From Proteiniphilum sp. (GTDB lineage: Bacteria; Bacteroidota; Bacteroidia; Bacteroidales; Dysgonomonadaceae): a stretch of 7,225 nucleotides of DNA. Where the stretch lies: contig JAENWZ010000110.1 of the NCBI GenBank assembly GCA_016649795.1, positions 1 to 7,225 on the forward strand, in the 5' to 3' direction. A program made the translations under genes and the position numbers. The notes under the pieces were generated by a model that was given only the letters and a program-made list of their open reading frames with translations, was not told the DNA's origin and made no database searches. This document shows positions 1 through 6,384 of this stretch, one piece after another. Numbering within the stretch: the stretch's first letter is position 1; each line of letters opens with the position of its first letter.

Positions 1-1223
1 CCGGAGGCAATATACTTGTCATATTGATTCTGGTCGTTGAAATGATTGTCATCCAGGAGGAAGTCACAATAATCGATCTTGACCTCCTGTGATTTTCGTA
101 ATTTTGGAAACTCTATTTCTACCCATCCTGTGAGGTTGGTCCCCATATCAATAAGGAAGGTATCGGGTGCAATTTCATTTACCGAAGCTGGTGTGATGGT
201 GTTGACGATGATATTCTGTTCCGTCATTTGTGGTGTTGCCTGATGGATTGGCACATCGATTAGAGTGACCGGCTTCCAGGGGTTCTCCTGATTGTGGGTT
301 ATCAGATCCCTCTGAGCCATAGTCCCATCAATGATCTCTCCTCCAAACTGATGGGGGCGCCAGTTACCATGACGGGTATAACTGCTTTTCCTTCCCTTCC
401 AACTTTGGTCCGTTGCCAGAATAACCTCTCTGCTGTTGTTTCCAAGCTTTTCTAATTGAGCCCTCACTACCGGACCGTTATTCACTACTCCCGGCAGCCC
501 TTCGGTGTACCATCCGCTCCCCAACCAGAGGATCAGATCATTTTCCCCCTTTTTCAGGTGGCCGGAGATGTCGTAGGTATTGACCAAAGATCGTTTATCG
601 AACTGTGAGACAGCCGGTGCAAGCACTCCGTTGCCCACCCGCTCTCCGTTGATATATACCTCATGGTATCCCAGTGAATTGACATGCAGGAAATACTCAG
701 CATCGGTTTTATCCACTTCAAAAGTGCTGAATAGTTGAGGACATTCACGGTATCCGTTTTCACTGTTGAAAGCAATAAAGGATGCTTTCCATTCATTTTC
801 GTCCAGTAACCCGATCGTGAACCTTGCCGGTTCACTCCAGGGGGACATGTTCCCTGTCTCATCCCAGATCCTCACCATCCACCAGGCCGCAGTTCCGGAG
901 TTTAGTTGTTGACCCTGATAGGAGACAAACAGAGATGCAGAGGAATCCACCCTGCCCGAGTTCCACAGATCAGCTCTCCTTTCTGATAGACTTGATAAAT
1001 CGCTGGCTACAATGATTTGAAAAGCTTTCTGGGAGGTCCCGTTTTTATGGCTTTGGGTTTTCCAGCTAAAACGAGGAGCCATCTTGTCAATTCCGAGTGG
1101 GTTATGCAGGTTCTCGCAACGCAGGTCGTATACAGTGCTGGTATCGTCTATGTCACATCCATATGCTACAAGAGCAATGATCAGAAAAAAAATGGCTGTT
1201 GCCTGTCTCATAAGGTTATTCAT
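1..1223 (-). CDS. GH78 alpha-L-rhamnosidase lipoprotein, N-terminal part (gene continues past the left edge)
   Basis: Translating the minus strand gives an uninterrupted frame of about 407 codons running off position 1 with no stop. Alpha-L-rhamnosidases of family GH78 release terminal L-rhamnose from plant and microbial glycans. The visible part has a lipoprotein signal ending in LVAYGC, then an N-terminal beta-sandwich with the family's opening pattern (LRCENL, NPLGID, PRFSWK, DLWNSGRV, AWWMVRIWDE). Next comes a carbohydrate-binding-type domain (YHEVYINGERVG, GSGWY), and then the start of the next domain (IDMGTNLTGW). The catalytic (alpha/alpha)6 barrel lies outside the window, so activity cannot be judged. 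In-frame ATGs occur at 1232, 1223 and 1211. I chose 1223 because AAGAG lies 10 nt upstream and because the 1232 start would give an acidic N-terminus, unusual for a signal peptide. It follows the GH99-like gene by about 53 bp and is probably co-transcribed with it. The family call is secure; the substrate is unknown. Confidence 0.9.
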   Translation of the reverse strand, partial: MNNLMRQATAIFFLIIALVAYGCDIDDTSTVYDLRCENLHNPLGIDKMAPRFSWKTQSHKNGTSQKAFQIIVASDLSSLSERRADLWNSGRVDSSASLFVSYQGQQLNSGTAAWWMVRIWDETGNMSPWSEPARFTIGLLDENEWKASFIAFNSENGYRECPQLFSTFEVDKTDAEYFLHVNSLGYHEVYINGERVGNGVLAPAVSQFDKRSLVNTYDISGHLKKGENDLILWLGSGWYTEGLPGVVNNGPVVRAQLEKLGNNSREVILATDQSWKGRKSSYTRHGNWRPHQFGGEIIDGTMAQRDLITHNQENPWKPVTLIDVPIHQATPQMTEQNIIVNTITPASVNEIAPDTFLIDMGTNLTGWVEIEFPKLRKSQEVKIDYCDFLLDDNHFNDQNQYDKYIAS

Positions 1224-1276
1224 ATCATCCATGCTCTTTTTATCCAGAAAAAACCTGTATTCTTGTTCTGAAATCT

Positions 1277-2506
1277 TTATTCGTCTCTTTTCCGGGTGGT
1301 ATAGGGATCGTAAGCACCGCTCATCACCTCTTTTACTGCCTGTAGGTAGTCAAAACCGTTCAGCATGTCGGGCAGCAGATAGCTACCCTCCACCCATTCA
1401 TTCCAGGCGTTGATAGTAATCAGCCTGGGTTGTTCGGGGTGGCTGTCGGCATACTGCTTAGCCAGGTAGAGGAGAGCTGCAAAACTCTCAGGTGTCTGAT
1501 GGTGGCGTACCACATCTTTGGCGCCTTTTGCCGGAAACCGGGGGGTGTCGTCCCACCCTACGGAGACACATGGGAATAGCGGTACGTTGAGGAGGGCATC
1601 CATCTGCTCACGTAGTCTGACCGCATGTTCTCCATAGCGCAGATAGTCCTCGTTGAGTCCACCCATATTGTACATCGCCACACTGTTGAAACCCATCGTC
1701 TCCACCTTATCGACAAAAGCAGAGGCTGATTCATCCGACATCACGGCACCGCCTCCCTGGTTCCACTGGATGTGCAGGCCGGGGTATCCCGCCTTCTTTA
1801 CCTCCTCCCGGAAATAGTTGAGCGCTTCCCGGGTTGCCTCCACACTCCCGAAACCCTCCACCAGGTTGTCGATACTGAAGATCGACAGCAGAGGCATACC
1901 ATCAATCTTGAGGTAGTTCGGTCGGCTGAAATACTGTCTGATAACCCGCTCCACAATATTGCTGAACTGATCCCTGTTGACTGCACCGTCCCAGAGGATG
2001 GATTCATCATCCTTATATCGGTGGACATTCCAGTAGTTTTTCTTCACATCATGATTGGCCCACATGATGTAGAACTGCATCTCTTCGTTGTTTTCCGCTT
2101 TCAGGAATCCATCATTGAGGGCGCTCTCCAGGAATGGTCCGTCGTCGAACCAGTACCAGTCGTAAATAAAGACGTTCACACCGTGATCAAGTGCCACATC
2201 AATCCATCGCTCCACCACCTTCGGATCGTTGTCCGCCTCATAGCCCCATAACGGCTGTCGGGGTTGATAATGGCCATCGAAACGGGGAGTGCCCTTTTTG
2301 ATCACCTCCCATTCCCCTTCACCTTCTGGCCACAGCATATCGCCGAACCGTTTGTCGTGATGGCAGGAGGGCCATACATAGGCAGCCACGTAGTAGTTGT
2401 TCTCTGTGGGTCTGTTACCCCTGTCTCCCTTATCCTTGTCACCCGCCACCAGCGATAGGGTGGAGAGCAGGACAAAGATCTGAATCAATGTTCCAATTTT
2501 TCTCAT
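1277..2506 (-). CDS. Secreted GH99-like (WbsX-type) glycan-active protein
   Basis: This 409-residue protein has an N-terminal signal peptide (residues 1 to about 22, ending LSLVAG, no lipobox cysteine), so it is probably periplasmic or secreted. The mature part resembles the GH99-like/WbsX family, a TIM-barrel group related to the endo-alpha-mannosidases and endo-alpha-mannanases of GH99. Seen in order: the first strand AAYVWPSCHH (41-50), the substrate-loop segment with GEWEVIKKGTPRF and GHYQP (64-82), VFIYDWYWF (112-120), and near the C-terminus INAWNEWVEGSY (365-376). E370 and E373 reproduce the Glu-x-x-Glu spacing of the GH99 catalytic pair. Many WbsX relatives are cytoplasmic and annotated as glycosyltransferases; the signal peptide and the rhamnosidase neighbours favour a hydrolase here. 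The start at 2506 is the first ATG and gives a clean signal peptide. The substrate cannot be read from sequence; cleavage of an internal linkage of the same glycan the rhamnosidases trim is an inference. Confidence 0.85.
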   Translation of the reverse strand: MRKIGTLIQIFVLLSTLSLVAGDKDKGDRGNRPTENNYYVAAYVWPSCHHDKRFGDMLWPEGEGEWEVIKKGTPRFDGHYQPRQPLWGYEADNDPKVVERWIDVALDHGVNVFIYDWYWFDDGPFLESALNDGFLKAENNEEMQFYIMWANHDVKKNYWNVHRYKDDESILWDGAVNRDQFSNIVERVIRQYFSRPNYLKIDGMPLLSIFSIDNLVEGFGSVEATREALNYFREEVKKAGYPGLHIQWNQGGGAVMSDESASAFVDKVETMGFNSVAMYNMGGLNEDYLRYGEHAVRLREQMDALLNVPLFPCVSVGWDDTPRFPAKGAKDVVRHHQTPESFAALLYLAKQYADSHPEQPRLITINAWNEWVEGSYLLPDMLNGFDYLQAVKEVMSGAYDPYTTRKRDE

Positions 2507-2580
2507 TATGGTTGTTTATATAAGAGGGATTGTTAAGATATTTATTTTTAAAAAGAGGTTTGAGACATCCAATTGATTTG

Positions 2581-3792
2581 TCATATATCGAATGATGGAA
2601 TTTTTAAATGTTCCCCACCTTTTAAAGCCGACTGATGTGCCACTATCCCGGGTACAGTCATAGCAAGTGCTTGATATATATCAACCTCGGGCGTACGGTT
2701 ATTTACTATTGAGTCTATAAATTCATGCGTAATAAAACAATGAGAACCGTCATGGCCGCTTGTATGCCTCAAAGGTTCCGGAAGCATATCCGTCTTCCAC
2801 CAATAGGTATCAGGAAAGCTTTCAACAATATTTTCAGCAACATTAAAGCCTCCATCATCCTTTACTATCTTTTCCCCTGCCTTCACTAGTACAGAGCCGG
2901 ACATTTCTCCGTGAGACATGACAACACTCATTTTATCTCCATGCCATTCACCTCGTTCTGATCCTCTTAAAGCTCCTTTCCAATTAATTTCGACAGGAAA
3001 TGATAATCCATTGCTCGTTTTAAAGAAAGCTGATTCGTTCCAAAATGGATTATTGTACTGATTATTTTGAAGTATTGGGTCGTTATCTCCCCACCCGATG
3101 CAGGAAACATCGGTCAATCGTTCTCTTGTTAGTCCAACAATGAAACCGGTACAATGTGTAGGATATAACATGGGTGGTAAAGCATAGCGCCATGTCTTTT
3201 GACCGTTATTGAGATATAGTGTTTCAAGTCCCGGATGATTATATTGGGCGGCGTAACTCATTAAATTTCCAAAAGCTTTCTCATTGTAAAATTTCTTTAC
3301 CGTAATCATGCTTTGTCTCCATACACTTGTTTCAGCCATCATATGGGTCAATCCACTCTTTTTCACTGTTTCCAAGATCTCATAGCACTCATCCAGATTC
3401 ATCGCTGCAGGCACAGCACATAGTACATGTTTACCGGCATTTAGCGATGAGATCACATGCTTTGCATGATCCGGAGCGCCTGTCGCAATAAAAACTGCAT
3501 CGATATTTGAATCTTTGATCAGTGTTTCAAGAGATTCATAGCTTTTTGAACAGTGATATGTTTTCATTAAGGCATCTCTACGCTCGGGAATAAGATCACT
3601 CACCGCTTCAACAATACAATCAGGATGTTCATGAAATTGGAATCCTAATCCAAATCGCCCTCCAATAATGCCAATTCTCACTTTCTTTACTTCATCTTTT
3701 CTTTGAGGGAAAATGACATTTGGAGACAATACCATTGTTGCTGTTCCAATACCCGCTTTTTTTAAAAATATACGTCTGTTCATACTATTCAT
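2581..3792 (-). CDS. Tat-exported Gfo/Idh/MocA-family oxidoreductase with altered EKP motif
   Basis: This 403-residue protein begins with a twin-arginine signal (RRIFLKKAG at 6-14, hydrophobic to about residue 29), so it probably folds around its nicotinamide cofactor in the cytoplasm and is exported. The Rossmann fold follows: VRIGIIGGRFGLG (38-50), with acid-ended strand AVSDL (63-67), then AVFIATGAPDHA (99-110). The family's EKP motif, whose lysine usually takes part in catalysis, should follow GKHVLC (120-125), but the residues are AVP (126-128). The C-terminal domain has YPTHCTG (210-216), with H213 at the usual catalytic-histidine position, and HDGSHCFITHEFID (347-360). Such proteins act as sugar dehydrogenases or, in GH109-type members, as NAD-dependent glycosidases; which applies here is unknown. 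ATGs at 3792 and 3783 both keep the RR motif. It is separated from the upstream gene by 106 bp and from the downstream gene by 74 bp, and is clearly more AT-rich than its neighbours. Confidence 0.9.
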   Translation of the reverse strand: MNSMNRRIFLKKAGIGTATMVLSPNVIFPQRKDEVKKVRIGIIGGRFGLGFQFHEHPDCIVEAVSDLIPERRDALMKTYHCSKSYESLETLIKDSNIDAVFIATGAPDHAKHVISSLNAGKHVLCAVPAAMNLDECYEILETVKKSGLTHMMAETSVWRQSMITVKKFYNEKAFGNLMSYAAQYNHPGLETLYLNNGQKTWRYALPPMLYPTHCTGFIVGLTRERLTDVSCIGWGDNDPILQNNQYNNPFWNESAFFKTSNGLSFPVEINWKGALRGSERGEWHGDKMSVVMSHGEMSGSVLVKAGEKIVKDDGGFNVAENIVESFPDTYWWKTDMLPEPLRHTSGHDGSHCFITHEFIDSIVNNRTPEVDIYQALAMTVPGIVAHQSALKGGEHLKIPSFDI

Positions 3793-3898
3793 CGTACTAT
3801 TATTTGTAATTCTACTTTGGCAAATTTACGCACATAAATATAAATAATGTACCTTTCCGATGTATAATTTGCACTTCCCTGATATCATTGAGCAGACC
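3793..3898. other. AT-rich intergenic gap with a spaced inverted repeat
   Basis: This 106-bp gap is the longest noncoding stretch in the window. The minus strand carries GCAAATT (3866-3872) and AATTTGC (3820-3826) as inverted arms 39 bp apart; the second arm overlaps the candidate -7 element. There is no compact GC-rich hairpin with a U-tract, so I do not call a terminator for the upstream gene. The arms are short and AT-rich, so an operator role is only a possibility. Confidence 0.3.
3821..3828 (-). promoter_or_regulatory. Candidate Bacteroidota -7 promoter element upstream of the oxidoreductase
   Basis: On the minus strand this reads TAAATTTG, a full match to the Bacteroidota -7 consensus TAnnTTTG. 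It lies in the AT-rich 106-bp gap and would place a transcript start roughly 20-25 nt before the ATG at 3792. No clear -33 TTTG or TTG is present at the usual distance (about 3849-3856), and AT-rich sequence can produce this match by chance. If real, it gives the three downstream genes a promoter of their own in addition to read-through from the upstream pair. Confidence 0.3.
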
Positions 3899-6379
3899 CT
3901 ATTTACTCATATCAGTTGTTTTGGCAGAACTGAGGTTGTCAATCTTCACCTTATATCCGGCAGGTGTCTGTAACTGATAACGGATCTCATCTCCACTGCG
4001 ACTCCATTCCAGACTGATTACTTCGTCTTCTACCGGTATGGAGCCGCTGCAGTGGTCCAGATCGATATCGGCAAAGCTGATGACAATCTCTTTGTTCAGG
4101 TAATCAATGTTGCTCACACCCAGTACATCGCGATAGAGGACATGCCCTATGTATGATGCGAAACCGTGATTGCAGCTGGCCTGGCTGTGCACATTTTCCC
4201 ACAGTGTTCCTGTCCTTTCGGCCATATAGAAGAAATAATCCTCAATTTCGGAAAGCAGCTGTGATTGCAGTCCCTGTCGCGATAGGATATCCATGCGAAG
4301 ATAGTTGCCTATAAAAGCATTGGCCATCGCTACGTTAGGGTATGTAATCTTTTCATCACGGTTGGGGCCGAACTCTCTTGCGACTTTTTCCCAAAGTTCA
4401 GGGTGTGATTCCGGCGTGGCAATATTGAAAAAGAAAGCGTAATATTGGCATACTTCCGTAATCTGATCGGTCACCTTCAATGTGCCGTTCGCTCTCAGTG
4501 CGTTGTCCACGAAAAAATCTCCGTTGAACGACTGTTGTTGAATTTGTTCACGTAATTCATCCGATTTTTTTTGCCACTCCTTGTTGCCATAAAGATTGGC
4601 TGCACTGGCTAATGCTGCACTGTAAAGCATATTGGTTGGATAGTTCACATCCTGCACCAGGCTGTTCGCTTTTGACCACTCCACAAAGACCCAGCTCTCC
4701 AGCTTTTCAAGCAATCCATCCTCGTTCTCGAAATCGGCGAAATAACCCAGCAGATCGGTAATCCTCTCTTTTAGATCTGATACCAGTTGCATATCACCAC
4801 CGCGCTTAGCATAATCATCTACCTGGAGAATAAACCAGAGAGACCAGTTGGGAATAAAGACGCCATCATTATGATCGGCAGGATAACACATCGGAATCAT
4901 ACCGTCAGGAAGGAACTCGAACTTATCGGGCAGGGCATAATTCTCGTAAAAATTGTGCGCCACTCTTGAATAACCGGTAAACTCTTTCTCCATGATGGCC
5001 GTAAAGTAGCTGTCGCACAACCATCCCGCACGTTCCCGTGAAGGGCAATCCATAAATACATCCACCGAGTTTTGTCTGTAGGTTTGTTTTGCCGCATCGA
5101 AGATCTGATTCAGCTTCTCATTGCTACTGGTAAAAGTTGCTTTTGGATTGTCGGGATAGGCAAATTCCCGAAGATAGATATTTTCTACCATGCACTCTCC
5201 TTCCGTGACCATGATCTTCAGGAATTTAAGTGTATATGGTTCAAAACTCTCTACTAAATATTCACCGGGCTGTAGTACATAGATAACCTGGTTGTTCACA
5301 TCCGCCATACGTTTTTTGCTGATCACGTCACCCTCCGTCAGAATCTCATCGAAATGAAACCAGATCATGGTAGGTTCTTTGCAGATAATCCTGGCTCCAA
5401 TGAATCCTGTGTAGTTTACTCCGAAGTCGAGAATAAAGAATTCATCTTTTTTTAATTTCAGGGGAGATGCTGCATTGTATGGGGCATTCAACAACTCTTT
5501 CGTTGCGGTAACCATCTCCTGGATCGTTTGTGAGGGGACAACCTTCAGTTCCGATTCCGGGTAACCTTTGAATTTTTCGCTGATATTCACCAGTGAACGA
5601 TCTTTGTAATACTGTATGGGTTTCTGAGTGGTGATCGTCCCCTTTGCGAATAATGTTTCCGGTTTCAGCAGGGTGAAATCGGGTAAAGCGACATGCCGCG
5701 GTAGCAGGTTCACGGCTGGGTATTGCTCCAACCGAACTTTATCAATCACTTTGTCACTGTTTGCACGCCACTGATCATACCCCTCCTCCATCTCGTAATA
5801 CTCGGTAAATGGCCTCTGAAAGCTGTATCTCTCTACTTTCTGCAATCGTTCTTTTATCTCAAAAGCTTCGAAATGATCATTGTTGCCGGTGTAGAGGACA
5901 ACTTTGTCGTTTACTGTAGTCTCAGCCTGCAGGAAGGAGGGCTGGTCCATCGTATAGTATGAATTTACATTATAGCCGGCCACCTCGATCGCCACGATGT
6001 TTTCTCCCTCTTTCACCTGGTCAGAGAGATCATACTGATCGACCCGGAAAAAACCGTGTCCGGCGCGTGCCGGTCCCGACCCCACAAACGTACCGTTGAG
6101 AAAGAGGCGGTAAACGGTGGAGGCGGCAACCCGTAGGATTGCCTCCGATGGCTGATCAGCGTTGAAAACACCCCGGAATCCCAGGGTGAGGTTCATCTCT
6201 TTTTCCCGACTTTCTGCCCACACCGGTGTCGATTGAGTCATCTGTTCTTCATTCTCACCCCCGGGTGACTGATCCTGTTTACAGCCTCCTGAGAACAGAA
6301 CCGGGAAGCATAGCAGGGGGAATAGGAGTATTAAGACGATTGTCCTTTGTCCTCTCTTTGGGTGATGTGTTTTTTCCAT
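3899..6379 (-). CDS. GH78-superfamily alpha-L-rhamnosidase-like lipoprotein
   Basis: This 826-residue protein is probably a surface or periplasmic lipoprotein: a basic N-terminus (KRGQR), a hydrophobic stretch (13-29) and a lipobox FSGGC with C33. A carbohydrate-binding-type beta-sandwich follows (about 65-170, with YRLFLNGTFVGSGPARAG at 90-107 and GENIVAIEVAGYN at 125-137). LDFGVNYTGF (317-326) matches the GH78 domain that precedes the barrel. The (alpha/alpha)6 catalytic domain runs from about 415 to 750 and contains DCPSRERAGWLCDS (444-457), where E449 is the likely general acid, and GTLWE (724-728), where E728 is the likely base. A C-terminal beta-domain ends the protein. The first motif is one residue shorter than the classic GH78 form, DCPQRDERLGW, suggesting a divergent subgroup whose sugar need not be rhamnose. 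The start at 6379 follows the isomerase stop by 5 bp (all A), so the two are very probably co-transcribed and perhaps translationally coupled. Confidence 0.88.
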   Translation of the reverse strand: MEKTHHPKRGQRTIVLILLFPLLCFPVLFSGGCKQDQSPGGENEEQMTQSTPVWAESREKEMNLTLGFRGVFNADQPSEAILRVAASTVYRLFLNGTFVGSGPARAGHGFFRVDQYDLSDQVKEGENIVAIEVAGYNVNSYYTMDQPSFLQAETTVNDKVVLYTGNNDHFEAFEIKERLQKVERYSFQRPFTEYYEMEEGYDQWRANSDKVIDKVRLEQYPAVNLLPRHVALPDFTLLKPETLFAKGTITTQKPIQYYKDRSLVNISEKFKGYPESELKVVPSQTIQEMVTATKELLNAPYNAASPLKLKKDEFFILDFGVNYTGFIGARIICKEPTMIWFHFDEILTEGDVISKKRMADVNNQVIYVLQPGEYLVESFEPYTLKFLKIMVTEGECMVENIYLREFAYPDNPKATFTSSNEKLNQIFDAAKQTYRQNSVDVFMDCPSRERAGWLCDSYFTAIMEKEFTGYSRVAHNFYENYALPDKFEFLPDGMIPMCYPADHNDGVFIPNWSLWFILQVDDYAKRGGDMQLVSDLKERITDLLGYFADFENEDGLLEKLESWVFVEWSKANSLVQDVNYPTNMLYSAALASAANLYGNKEWQKKSDELREQIQQQSFNGDFFVDNALRANGTLKVTDQITEVCQYYAFFFNIATPESHPELWEKVAREFGPNRDEKITYPNVAMANAFIGNYLRMDILSRQGLQSQLLSEIEDYFFYMAERTGTLWENVHSQASCNHGFASYIGHVLYRDVLGVSNIDYLNKEIVISFADIDLDHCSGSIPVEDEVISLEWSRSGDEIRYQLQTPAGYKVKIDNLSSAKTTDMSK

Positions 6380-6384
6380 TTTTT

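Noticed and set aside
554..862. A 102-codon minus-strand frame that could be read as a separate small gene
   Set aside because: It lies inside the GH78 gene in a different frame of the same strand; the GH78 frame is continuous and carries clear family motifs.
1084..1413. Plus-strand frames over the end of the GH99-like gene and start of the GH78 gene
   Set aside because: They are antisense to the signal-peptide region and C-terminus of supported genes and have no start context or motif of their own.
1772..2251. A 159-codon open frame on the plus strand
   Set aside because: It lies entirely antisense to the GH99-like gene, whose minus-strand protein has a signal peptide and family motifs; the plus-strand translation shows no recognisable domain.
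2507..2580. Possible terminator or promoter in the gap before the GH99-like gene
   Set aside because: The 74-bp AT-rich gap has no stable hairpin followed by a T-run and no TAnnTTTG match on the minus strand.
2581..3792. Assignment of the oxidoreductase to GH109 (alpha-N-acetylgalactosaminidase)
   Set aside because: The Tat signal and fold are shared, but the motif following GKHVLC and the C-terminal pattern are not clearly those of GH109, so only the superfamily is called.
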